This document shows, in pieces, positions 5,252 to 11,251 of a stretch of DNA of 27,625 nt. The notes beneath the pieces are model-generated. The model saw only the letters and a program-made list of their open reading frames with translations. It did not search any database and was not told the DNA's origin. The first letter of the stretch is position 1, and the number at the start of each line of letters is the position of its first letter. The stretch lies in the IMG/VR virus record IMGVR_UViG_3300012944_000051, positions 1 through 27,625 of that record, one strand, 5' to 3'. Source of the stretch: a virus. The position numbers and the translations under genes were made by a program.

Positions 5252-5479
5252 ATGGCTCATCCGCTTAAAGCCTTCCGCGAAAGTCAGTCGCCTCCGCTTA
5301 CGCAGACGGAGTTGGCCGACCTTTTGGGCGTCTCGCGCGCATCTGTCTCGCGGTGGGAATCCGGCGTGCGGAAGCCTGACGATGGCCTCTTGCAGACAAT
5401 TACCGAGAAAACGGGGATTGATCCGGGCCAGTTGCGGCCCGACCTCGTGCGCGCCCTCCAGCCGCTGGAGGGCGCATGA
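5252..5479 (+). CDS. Cro-like XRE-family regulator
   Basis: The 75-aa product is almost entirely one helix-turn-helix domain: LTQTELADLLGVSRASVSRW at residues 16-35, followed by ESGVRKPDDGLLQTITEKTG. Small size, first position on the rightward transcript and divergence from the repressor indicate a Cro-type early repressor. The ATG lies where PR transcription should begin. Its stop overlaps the next start as ATGA. YdaS-type antitoxin regulators look similar, but the operator context favours Cro. Confidence 0.85.
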   Translation: MAHPLKAFRESQSPPLTQTELADLLGVSRASVSRWESGVRKPDDGLLQTITEKTGIDPGQLRPDLVRALQPLEGA

Positions 5480-5940
5480 TCGGCTACGTCTATGCGATCA
5501 ACGACCATGAAGGTCGTGTGAAGATCGGCTGGTCTAACAATCCCGTTAGACGCCTTTCTGAGATTAACGTGGTCCGCGCTACGCGCGCCTCGTTGTATGG
5601 CTTTGTAGCTGCTACCCGAGCGCAAGAAGCCGAGTTGCATGATCTACTTACTCCTTGGCATGTTTCCGGAGAGTGGTTTCGTCTTGAAGGGCCAGTTCTG
5701 GCATTTGTCGAGATGTTGCCAAAACCAAAACCAAAACCGGTTGTATCGTTTGGACCGGTTGCAGACGCGTTAAGGGCTGCCCGCGAACAGCTTGGCGAAA
5801 CTCAAATCGAGTTCGCAAGGCGCTTCGGTGTTGCGCAAGGCGTCCTTTCCCGATGGGAAACAATGAACCGTCGGCCCCACGCGGCGGCAATGACACTTAT
5901 CGAGCGGGTACTTACTGAATTGCCGGAGGCCGCCGAATGA
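5476..5940 (+). CDS. GIY-YIG (T5orf172-like) nuclease domain fused to XRE HTH domain
   Basis: Residues 1-80 carry the T5orf172/Mug113-type GIY-YIG pattern: GYVYAI (3-8), KIGWSNNPVRRL (16-27) with Arg in the expected catalytic region, E51 in QEAELHDLL, and GEWFRLEG (65-72). A Lys-Pro linker (KPKPKP, 83-88) follows. Residues 96-148 form an XRE helix-turn-helix (LGETQIEFARRFGVAQGVLS, then RWE). A DNA-cleaving domain thus appears joined to a sequence-specific reader. Stand-alone T5orf172 domains are common in phages. The gene is coupled to the Cro-like gene by ATGA. The function could be regulation, homing-like cleavage or attack on competing DNA. Confidence 0.8.
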   Translation: MIGYVYAINDHEGRVKIGWSNNPVRRLSEINVVRATRASLYGFVAATRAQEAELHDLLTPWHVSGEWFRLEGPVLAFVEMLPKPKPKPVVSFGPVADALRAAREQLGETQIEFARRFGVAQGVLSRWETMNRRPHAAAMTLIERVLTELPEAAE

Positions 5941-5942
5941 CC

Positions 5943-6203
5943 TCAGTGCGCCTCGCGCCGCCTCGCCGCATTATCCGGAACCGGCATGCCTACGATCGTG
6001 GCGCGTGCTTGTGCGACCATGGTCCCGACCGCGAGCCATTCCGCAAGGTCCATGATGACCTTCAGCACGACGACGTTGCCGTCTTCCTGGCGGCTGTACC
6101 AGATAGCGCGGATCGTACCGGCGCCGATCTTTTCAATTCTGCTTGGTCCGTTGACGAAAATCTCAGGCGCAGTACCGTTATCAATTGCCTCGGCAAAATC
6201 CAT
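5943..6203 (-). CDS. Hypothetical protein, opposing strand (86 aa)
   Basis: ATG 6203 is preceded by a strong GGGAGGAAG site and gives MDFAEAIDNGTAPEIFVNGP continuing with a mixed alpha/beta-looking chain (GTIRAIWYSRQEDGNVVVLK). It ends 2 bp from the stop of the GIY-YIG/HTH gene, so the genes converge. The frame extends upstream but that part lacks a ribosome-binding site. A promoter with operator-like repeats lies upstream at 6265-6294. A separately controlled leftward gene inside the rightward early region suggests a lysogeny-expressed or switch gene. No family recognised. Confidence 0.7.
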   Translation of the reverse strand: MDFAEAIDNGTAPEIFVNGPSRIEKIGAGTIRAIWYSRQEDGNVVVLKVIMDLAEWLAVGTMVAQARATIVGMPVPDNAARRREAH

Positions 6204-6264
6204 GATGTGTCTTCCTCCCGTCAATATTATGACGGTTCGATGTCGTTTTATCGCTCCCGTTGTC

Positions 6265-6294
6265 ATAATTCTGTAACCTCCACGTTACTGTCAA
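6265..6294 (-). promoter_or_regulatory. Leftward promoter with operator-like inverted repeats
   Basis: On the minus strand a consensus TTGACA (6294-6289) is followed after 18 bp by AATTAT (6270-6265). The spacer holds an inverted repeat GTAAC-N6-GTTAC at 6273-6288. A second pair of 8-bp arms, ATTATGAC (6226-6233) and GTCATAAT (6262-6269), brackets the probable start site. It would drive the 86-aa gene at 5943-6203. Confidence 0.5.
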
Positions 6295-6417
6295 GCATCT
6301 TAAGTATTAATCCGTCCGCTGCGCGACTTAGCGGCATTCAGTTTCATTCGGCCGATCGCACCTCGGCCGGAAGACGGCGGTCGCGTCCTTCAGCCCGCTC
6401 CGGGCCGGTGGCCGCCG

Positions 6418-6645
6418 TCACTCATCTTCCCGGCGTGGTGGTTCCTCCCCTGCGCCGGATGACTGCGGGCGGCAGGAGGTCCGTAAGTCCGGTCTACCCG
6501 GCCGTGTTGTGCCTGCCGCCCGCTTTTTCCTCATCGCTTCAAGATCGATCACATCGCCCGACGGCGGCGCCACCCGCGCATCGAGCAAACCAAGGAGACG
6601 CCGCCACTCGCTCTCTCGAAACTCGTTTCCGTCGCCGCTCTCCAT
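6418..6645 (-). CDS. Possible small hypothetical protein (75 aa)
   Basis: The frame reads MESGDGNEFRESEWRRLLGL and continues with VIDLEAMRKKRA and a charged Arg/Pro/Glu tail. The composition is plausible for a small leftward phage protein, but there is no clear ribosome-binding site. The start codon sits in an 8-bp inverted repeat (CTCCATAG/CTATGGAG) that also contains the divergent start at 6661. Nothing else was recognised in 6295-6660. It may be non-coding. Confidence 0.35.
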   Translation of the reverse strand: MESGDGNEFRESEWRRLLGLLDARVAPPSGDVIDLEAMRKKRAAGTTRPGRPDLRTSCRPQSSGAGEEPPRREDE

Positions 6646-6660
6646 AGACAGAGGCTAGCT

Positions 6661-7032
6661 ATGGAGAATTGCATGTTCATAGAGAAGATGCGGCAATCGC
6701 TGCTCAGTATCGAGCGCATCAATCGCAACGATGGCAGCAATCAATTCGTGACGCGGCTTGGAATTGCGCGCTCGCTAAAAGTGTCCCTAGCGACCATCGA
6801 AAACATTATCCGCTTGAGGGTCAAGACCGTCAGTGCGGCTTTAGCCATCCAAATCAATCGTTTGCATATCTCAACAATAGAGGCTGAACGTGCCCGACTT
6901 GAAAACGAACGAGAACTCGCCATCCAGTTCAATCTTACTCTTGATCCGGATGAAATGGACAAGGTGGAAACTCTCCTGGAAGAGGCGCGCGCGCGTCTTC
7001 GCAAGCTGGCTCGGAAGGAGAGCGCGCGATGA
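6661..7032 (+). CDS. Hypothetical protein with HTH-like segment and C-terminal coiled coil
   Basis: The 123-aa product has a helix-turn-helix-like stretch, GIARSLKVSLATIENIIRLR (about residues 34-53), and a charged helical C-terminal half (STIEAERARLENERELAI ... KVETLLEEARARLRKLARK) typical of a coiled coil. The start may be ATG 6661 (AGAGG upstream) or ATG 6673 (GGAG upstream); both are acceptable. It begins the coupled rightward string and its stop overlaps the next start by ATGA. DNA-binding is inferred from the HTH-like part only. Confidence 0.7.
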   Translation: MENCMFIEKMRQSLLSIERINRNDGSNQFVTRLGIARSLKVSLATIENIIRLRVKTVSAALAIQINRLHISTIEAERARLENERELAIQFNLTLDPDEMDKVETLLEEARARLRKLARKESAR

Positions 7033-7199
7033 CTAGGCGCTCTCTCCTCAATCTGCTGACTGGCGGCTTCATTGTTGCGCAGTACCCGCCGCCGATCCGG
7101 TGGCCGCCGCGTCCGCCTCGGCCGCCGCCACGACCTCAGCCGCCGCCATCGCCCCCACCGCCGCCACGTCCGAATCCACCGCGGGATTACTACAGATGA
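7029..7199 (+). CDS. Small proline-rich protein with N-terminal hydrophobic segment (56 aa)
   Basis: ATG 7029 overlaps the previous stop (ATGA) and its own stop overlaps the next start (ATGA at 7196). The product begins MTRRSLLNLLTGGFIVAQYP, a short basic-then-hydrophobic segment like a weak signal peptide or anchor. About 35 residues follow in which Pro alternates with Arg, ending DYYR. Coupling on both sides supports translation. It could be a membrane- or partner-binding peptide; function unknown. Confidence 0.6.
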   Translation: MTRRSLLNLLTGGFIVAQYPPPIRWPPRPPRPPPRPQPPPSPPPPPRPNPPRDYYR

Positions 7200-7486
7200 G
7201 CGAGCCACATAACGAAGCCGCTAAAGCGGTCCTCTGGTGCTGCCATGTCCGCGGCCCCGACGATGTCCATGCGGCACCCGATTATGAAACTGCGCTCAAA
7301 TGGGCGGATATGACCAATGCAATCAACTGGCGCGGGATCGGCGGCAAAATCGACCCTCCCGCCTCTTACGACGATTGCCTACTCAAGGCGGTACCGGCGC
7401 CATGGCCATGGTCTGCGGAAGCCCACGCGGAAAATATGCCGAAAAGTATCAACGACTTTGCGATTCCGGGGGCGGCCGAGAAGTGA
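7196..7486 (+). CDS. Hypothetical protein (96 aa)
   Basis: Start chosen at ATG 7196 because of the ATGA overlap; an upstream in-frame ATG lies inside the proline-rich gene. The product begins MSEPHNEAAKAVLWCCHVRG and is Trp- and Cys-containing (PWPWSAEAHAE), soluble and mildly acidic. Its stop overlaps the GTG start of the next gene. Phage proteins with a similar VRGPDDVHAAPDYETALKWA core occur widely, but I know of no assigned function. Confidence 0.7.
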   Translation: MSEPHNEAAKAVLWCCHVRGPDDVHAAPDYETALKWADMTNAINWRGIGGKIDPPASYDDCLLKAVPAPWPWSAEAHAENMPKSINDFAIPGAAEK

Positions 7487-7698
7487 CCGATCCCTTCGCC
7501 TACTTCCCCCGTGAAAGGGACGGAGGTCTTCGTGACCGCGGCCCTATCAAGCGCCTCCCGGTTCATAAGATATGGGACGCGCTCGCGATGGGATGGGTAC
7601 CCATCCCGCCCCGTTGGGTTGGTCCATACGAACTCGAAGTGATCTGGTGCCTTTGGATCGAATGCGCCTGCGGGCGGAAGATGCCGGTGCCGAGATGA
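7483..7698 (+). CDS. Small hypothetical protein with GTG start (71 aa)
   Basis: GTG 7483 overlaps the previous stop as GTGA and its stop overlaps the methyltransferase start as ATGA (7695). The product starts MTDPFAYFPRERDGGLRDRG, contains a Trp/Pro-rich core (WDALAMGWVPIPPRW) and ends CLWIECACGRKMPVPR, with a Cys-x-Cys near the C-terminus. The position immediately upstream of the methyltransferase suggests a shared process, but no family is recognised. Confidence 0.65.
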   Translation: MTDPFAYFPRERDGGLRDRGPIKRLPVHKIWDALAMGWVPIPPRWVGPYELEVIWCLWIECACGRKMPVPR

Positions 7699-8408
7699 AG
7701 AAGCGCAAACCTCTTCCCAACGGCGCCCGCGCCATCATGGGAAGCCGGAAGGAATCGAAGCGATCGCGCGAATTCTTTCCTACACCACCTTGGGCTACGC
7801 GAGCGCTCTTTGAGTATCCTTTGCGTCATCTGAAAGCTTACAGAGGAAAAACGCTCATCGCGAATGCTTTCGAGCCCGCTTGCGGTGAGGGTCATATCGC
7901 TGGAGTGCTGGAGGAATATTTCGATAACGTCACTGCAAGCGACGTTATCGATTACGGTTATCCGTCTCAATTTGTGGTGGATTTTCTGAAAGGTCGGCCG
8001 GCCGGTCCGCCTCCAGATTGGATCATCACCAATCCGCCTTTTGCGCAAGCCATTGAATTTACGCTTCGCGCGTTGGAGTTAGCCCGGCGCGGCATCGCGA
8101 TGTTCGTGCGCGTGCAATTTCTCGAAACTATCGGCCGTTACGAACGGCTGTTCCGCGATAAACCACCGACGCTGATCGCCTTTTTTACTGAACGCGTCCC
8201 TATCCAGAAAGGCCGCTGGAAGCCACAAGGATCAACCGCTACCGCCTATTGCTGGTTGATATGGGAGAAAATCTCATATGGCCTCATCCATCCACCATAT
8301 GCGCCATTCTGGATACCGCCCGGCTGCAAAGCGGCATTCACCAAACCAGATGATCGCGCGCGCTTTGCGGCTTGGTCTCTGCCGAAAGCATTGGAGGCCG
8401 CAGAATGA
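7695..8408 (+). CDS. Orphan adenine-specific DNA methyltransferase
   Basis: The start is ATG 7695 in an ATGA overlap, giving 237 aa; the upstream extension of the frame belongs to the previous gene. REFFPTPPWATRAL (26-39) is the typical N-terminus of phage Dam-like enzymes. FEPACGEGH (59-67) is the SAM-binding motif I, and WIITNPPF (109-116) is the catalytic motif IV of N6-adenine methyltransferases. No restriction endonuclease is adjacent, so it is an orphan, probably protecting phage DNA or altering promoter recognition. Motif I precedes NPPF, unlike the CcrM (beta-class) order. It lies four genes upstream of the GcrA homologue in one coupled operon. Confidence 0.9.
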   Translation: MKKRKPLPNGARAIMGSRKESKRSREFFPTPPWATRALFEYPLRHLKAYRGKTLIANAFEPACGEGHIAGVLEEYFDNVTASDVIDYGYPSQFVVDFLKGRPAGPPPDWIITNPPFAQAIEFTLRALELARRGIAMFVRVQFLETIGRYERLFRDKPPTLIAFFTERVPIQKGRWKPQGSTATAYCWLIWEKISYGLIHPPYAPFWIPPGCKAAFTKPDDRARFAAWSLPKALEAAE

Positions 8409-8539
8409 TTCCCCTCAACCGAAAGGCAGGTGATGCGATCGAGAGGAATGAAACGTGTCAGCCGAGTGCTGGCACGCAAACAGATTCATCTTGCGAACAC
8501 CGGCCTCTCTCGCCTCAGACACGGGAGAGGCCACTATGA
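8405..8539 (+). CDS. Possible small protein between methyltransferase and zinc-ribbon gene (44 aa)
   Basis: ATG 8405 overlaps the methyltransferase stop (ATGA) and the frame ends in an ATGA overlap with the next gene at 8536. The product, MIPLNRKAGDAIERNETCQP and on to RERPL, is hydrophilic with two Cys and no predicted domain. Overlaps at both ends support it, but composition is not convincing; the frame may only carry coupling ribosomes. Confidence 0.45.
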   Translation: MIPLNRKAGDAIERNETCQPSAGTQTDSSCEHRPLSPQTRERPL

Positions 8540-8715
8540 AAATGAACGGCCACGCTGTCGAGATATGGCAGACTCCAATTGCGCCCATCCACGCCATGTA
8601 TTGTCCCTGCTGCCCATGGGGAATCATGCGCATTACGTCTGACTTGACCAGTATCAAATGCCCGAGATGCGGGACGATCCTGCCGACCGGCTACGAAAGG
8701 CAGGAGGCCGCATGA
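8536..8715 (+). CDS. Zinc-ribbon protein (59 aa)
   Basis: ATG 8536 has GGAGAGG 5-6 bp upstream. The product contains YCPCCPWGIM around residue 22 and KCPRCGTIL around residue 42, two CxxC knuckles separated by about 20 residues: a classic zinc ribbon. It may bind nucleic acid or a protein partner. It ends in an ATGA overlap with the GcrA homologue. Confidence 0.75.
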   Translation: MKMNGHAVEIWQTPIAPIHAMYCPCCPWGIMRITSDLTSIKCPRCGTILPTGYERQEAA

Positions 8716-9251
8716 ATTCGTGGCCTCTGGAACGCGAAGAGTTGCTGAGAAAGCTTTGGGCTGATCGCCTCACCGTGCTGCAAATAAGTCAGCGCTTTGG
8801 CTGCACGAAGAATTCCATCCATGGAAAACTCACTCGATTGGGGTTAATCGCGAAAAAGGAAATGCCCACCAAAAGGGAAGCGCCGCTACCGCGAGCGAAG
8901 TTCAATCCATCCTTTAAGAAGCCTGGCGGCGTGCCGGGGCGTCGACCCGATACTGTGTTCGGGCAACCCAACACGATCAAGGCATGGAAGCCGCCGTCTC
9001 TTACTCCTGAGCAAAAGAGAATCGTCCTTGATGGCGAGCGAAGCACGGGCGTTCCGTTGAACGACTCCGTCATGGAGATCGTAGGGCATGGCAAACAAGC
9101 CACCCTCCGATGGAGCGGAGGACTTCAGCCGGGCCAATGCAAATGGGTCATCAACGCTCAAGAACGCGGAGGGGAATATCTCTTCTGCGGAGAGAAAGCC
9201 TTGAGCGGCTGCGTCTATTGCGGAGAGCATGAGCGAAGGGCATGTGCATGA
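8712..9251 (+). CDS. gcrA-like: GcrA-family transcriptional regulator homologue
   Basis: The start is ATG 8712 (ATGA overlap), 179 aa. Residues 3-46 (SWPLEREELLRKLWADRLTV ... CTKNSIHGKLTRLGL) match the GcrA DNA-binding helix-turn-helix, whose family form is W-x-x-E-R-x-E-L-L-K-x-L-W...GKxxRLGL. The C-terminus has the family's Cys/His cluster: QCKW, YLFCGEKALSGCVYCGEHERR. In Caulobacter, GcrA binds RNA polymerase sigma-70 and acts at CcrM-methylated GANTC promoters. A phage copy in the same operon as a methyltransferase suggests redirection of this circuit. Basic Pro/Lys linker at 50-100. Phased GANTC clusters occur later in this window. Confidence 0.85.
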   Translation: MNSWPLEREELLRKLWADRLTVLQISQRFGCTKNSIHGKLTRLGLIAKKEMPTKREAPLPRAKFNPSFKKPGGVPGRRPDTVFGQPNTIKAWKPPSLTPEQKRIVLDGERSTGVPLNDSVMEIVGHGKQATLRWSGGLQPGQCKWVINAQERGGEYLFCGEKALSGCVYCGEHERRACA

Positions 9252-9397
9252 CGATTTTGCGCGTCGCATTCTGGGGTTTGTCCATCCGCGACGTGAGCCG
9301 CTTCGGCTGGCGATGGCGCATCCATATGGGGCCGTGGTGCATATATGTTGGACGAAGCGGAACGCCAAGCGAAAGACGGGCAGGAGAGGCGGGATGA
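9248..9397 (+). CDS. Small hypothetical protein (49 aa)
   Basis: ATG 9248 overlaps the GcrA-like stop (ATGA). The product MTILRVAFWGLSIRDVSRFG continues with WRWRIHMGPWCIYVGRSG and an Arg/Glu/Gly tail. It is Trp- and Arg-rich and could be membrane-associated. Short, so confidence rests on coupling. Its stop overlaps a further ATG that opens only an 8-codon frame. Confidence 0.5.
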   Translation: MTILRVAFWGLSIRDVSRFGWRWRIHMGPWCIYVGRSGTPSERRAGEAG

Positions 9398-9430
9398 ATA
9401 ATGGAGGGCATCCCGCATGACTTGGATTTA

Positions 9431-9540
9431 GCGGCGCGCTGCGCCTTCTCGCATCGCGTCTTTCGGCAACACGAGGCGTCGCCACGCACCGCACCGCGCC
9501 GCGTCGCGACTCGGCGCTTCGCTTCTCAACGTAACGCAAC
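9431..9540 (+). repeat. GCNNC pentamer array 1
   Basis: This spacer reads as 22 consecutive 5-bp units in strict phase; 15 of 22 fit GCNNC exactly (GCGTC, GCCAC, GCACC, GCAAC and others), and most of the rest differ at one fixed base. It ends 16 bp before the start of the 195-aa gene. The two middle bases vary freely, so it is a degenerate periodic array rather than a copied satellite. Confidence 0.85.
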
Positions 9541-9556
9541 CAGGAAAAGGACCTAC

Positions 9557-10144
9557 ATGAAAACAGTTGTTGCCCATCTCAAAAGCATTTCGCCTTATTC
9601 GCAGAGCAAACATTATGTCGTGGAAAAGCTCCAAGGCGAATCGCCCGACGATCATTATCGCCGCACATGGCGTAATCACATGCATTCCGATAAGGAAGGC
9701 ATGACGTTCATCCCGCCCGGCGCTTTCAAGAACTGCCTCTCGGAGGCTGCTAAATTCATGTCAATCAGTATCCCCGGTAAGGGAAAAGCGACCTATACTA
9801 AGAATTTCGAAGCCGGTGTCCTCGCCCTGAAACCCATGATGCTTGGAATTCATCGCGATCAGGTCGAATGCGAATCGCTGTTTCTGCCCTCCGACGGGCG
9901 CCGCGGCGGCCCCAAACGCGTCGACAAGTACTATCCGTTTTTCCCTGAGTGGGAAGGTCCTGTCGAATTCCATGTCGTGGATGAGACAGTATTGCAGACC
10001 ATGGCTTCGGATAAGAACAAAACGATCTTTGAGCATGTCCTTGAAGGTGGCGGCCAGTTTATCGGTATCGGTCGCTTTCGTCCTCGGATGAATGGTTGGT
10101 ATGGCCGATACAAGATCAAAGACTTCGCGATCATGGAGGCTTGA
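9557..10144 (+). CDS. Unrecognised phage protein (195 aa) with Gly/Arg C-terminal motif, flanked by pentamer arrays
   Basis: ATG 9557 has AAAAGGA upstream. N-terminal MKTVVAHLKSISPYSQSKHY is followed by FIPPGAFKNCLSEAAKFMSI (about 56-75), a central stretch with CESLFLPSDGRRGGPKRVDK, and a C-terminus EGGGQFIGIGRFRPRMNGWY-GRYKI. I recall phage proteins ending in G-x-G-x-x-R-P-x-x-x-G-x-[YF]-G-R-[FY] of similar length but no assigned function. The glycine-rich loop is loosely like RAMP/Cas7-type RNA-binding folds; that is speculation needing structure prediction. It lies between two GCNNC arrays with no coding overlap, unlike all earlier genes. Confidence 0.8.
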   Translation: MKTVVAHLKSISPYSQSKHYVVEKLQGESPDDHYRRTWRNHMHSDKEGMTFIPPGAFKNCLSEAAKFMSISIPGKGKATYTKNFEAGVLALKPMMLGIHRDQVECESLFLPSDGRRGGPKRVDKYYPFFPEWEGPVEFHVVDETVLQTMASDKNKTIFEHVLEGGGQFIGIGRFRPRMNGWYGRYKIKDFAIMEA

Positions 10145-10322
10145 TGTGACTATCGCGACGCGGCATTACGCGATGCCCCGCTTTGTGCCACGACGCGTCG
10201 CCTTGCAACGCAACGTCCTCCATTGGATTCATTCTGTGGCGCTTCGCCCGGCCCCGCGGCGTAGTGCAATGCCGCGCAACACACCGCACTGTATCGCTAC
10301 GCATCGTCTACCAAGCTCGAAG

Positions 10323-10340
10323 CGATCCAAAGGGATCGTT
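10323..10340 (+). other. Short hairpin followed by TTT inside pentamer array 2
   Basis: CGATCC (10323-10328), loop AAAG, GGATCG (10333-10338), then TTTC. It sits in the main non-periodic insert of the array, next to a second small inverted repeat (GGTTG...CCAACC, 10345-10360). It could be a weak terminator or processing site for the 195-aa gene's transcript. Confidence 0.4.
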
Positions 10341-10471
10341 TCAGGGTTGGGTGACCAACCGTCACGTCACGCGTTGCGATTTAATGCAACACGGCGCATT
10401 GCGGCGCAACGTTACACTGCGCTGCGCATTTCACTGCTGCGCTTCGCTGCGCTATACCGCGCTGCGCATCT

Positions 10472-10500
10472 CAACGCCACGGTTCATTTGGCACTTTTAC
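10472..10500 (+). repeat. A/T-rich 29-bp repeat within array, copy 1
   Basis: CAACGCCACGGTTCATTTGG followed by CACTTTTAC. It recurs at 10625-10654 with two substitutions and one inserted T. It is less GC-rich than the surrounding array but still begins with two in-phase pentamers (CAACGCCAC). Confidence 0.8.
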
Positions 10501-10624
10501 AGCGCGCTACATCACGTGTCGCGCGGCGTCGCGACGCATCGCTGCTCGCAACGTACTTACCGCACCCCGCTGCGCATCACGCCACAACACCGCGCTCGGC
10601 GGCGCAAGGCTCCGCACCATATCG

Positions 10625-10654
10625 CAACGCCACGGTTTATTTAGCACTTTTTAC
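10625..10654 (+). repeat. A/T-rich 30-bp repeat within array, copy 2
   Basis: CAACGCCACGGTTTATTTAG followed by CACTTTTTAC, 153 bp from copy 1. The retained core CACGGTT-ATTT-GCACTTTT-AC may be a protein-binding or promoter element lying upstream of the 170-aa gene. Confidence 0.8.
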
Positions 10655-10737
10655 CTCGCGCCTCAGCGCACTGCGTTACGGCTTGGCGCTTCGCCTCGCG
10701 ACGTAACGCTCCGCAACGTCCCTAAAAGGATAACCCT

Positions 10738-11250
10738 ATGTTGAAACCGCCAGACTTCAAACAATCCCGCGAAACTCAGATCATCTATGAACTGTTCCGC
10801 GAGCTGCCGAACCGTGATGATCCGCTTATCACGCACCGCGAGCTTTGCGAAGCAACCAACAAGCGCATCGAAGATATTCGCGGCGCAATTGCCACAGCAA
10901 AGAACCGCGCGCTCAACAGCGACGGCCTCGTGATCGATAACGATCGCAGCATCGGCTACCGGCTACGCAAGGGCGACCAAATCACAAAGATTGCCGAGAG
11001 GGGCTCCGAGAAAGCCCGCAAGATCGTCCGCACCAGCAAAAAGAAGATCGGCTGTGTCGACCGCACGAAGCTGACGGTCGAAGAGACTGCGCGATATTTC
11101 GTCGTTAAGACCGTGCTTGAGTTGCAGGAACTGCCTTCCCGGCCGCGCACCAAAGGCAATGTCCAACAGATGATCCTGCGCAAGCACAACGAACTGGACG
11201 AACAGGAAATGCTCGAAGCCATCAAAGAGGCTTTGATCAAGAAGAAGTAA
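10738..11250 (+). CDS. Basic winged-helix-like phage protein (170 aa)
   Basis: ATG 10738 follows AAAAGGATAA. Residues 29-75 (PLITHRELCEATNKRIEDIR ... NDRSIGYRLRKGDQI) look like a winged helix: two helices followed by a beta wing ending GYRL. The middle is strongly basic (KARKIVRTSKKKIGCVDRTK) and the C-terminus helical, ending EALIKKK. Similar small wHTH proteins accompany phage recombination/replication genes. It is flanked by arrays 2 and 3 and is a candidate reader of the pentamer motif, by position only. Confidence 0.75.
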   Translation: MLKPPDFKQSRETQIIYELFRELPNRDDPLITHRELCEATNKRIEDIRGAIATAKNRALNSDGLVIDNDRSIGYRLRKGDQITKIAERGSEKARKIVRTSKKKIGCVDRTKLTVEETARYFVVKTVLELQELPSRPRTKGNVQQMILRKHNELDEQEMLEAIKEALIKKK

Positions 11251-11251
11251 C

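Larger units (their letters stand above)
10155..10722 (+). repeat. GCNNC pentamer array 2 (long, interrupted); 593-bp gene-free region
   Basis: The gap 10145-10737 contains no credible gene. Long runs keep 5-bp phase: 10155-10219, 10241-10310, 10361-10560 and 10658-10722, with units such as GCGAC, GCAAC, GCTTC, GCTGC, GCATC and GTAAC. Short non-periodic inserts interrupt it at 10220-10238 and 10311-10360, and the phase shifts around 10561-10623. The last part (10688-10717) resembles the end of array 1 (GCTTC, GCTTC/GCCTC, then NCAAC/GCGAC, GTAAC). Open frames across it encode only Arg/Ala/His-rich periodic strings and are not genes. Confidence 0.85.

Noticed and set aside
5937-6647. 236-aa forward frame after the GIY-YIG/HTH gene
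   Set aside because: Arg/Ser/Pro-rich translation without motifs; the opposite strand has a better gene with ribosome-binding site and promoter in the first part.
10092-10706. 204-aa and 153-aa open frames across the pentamer array
   Set aside because: Translations are Arg/Ala/His-rich with a 5-residue period caused by the 5-bp repeats, have no ribosome-binding site, and several frames are open at once.
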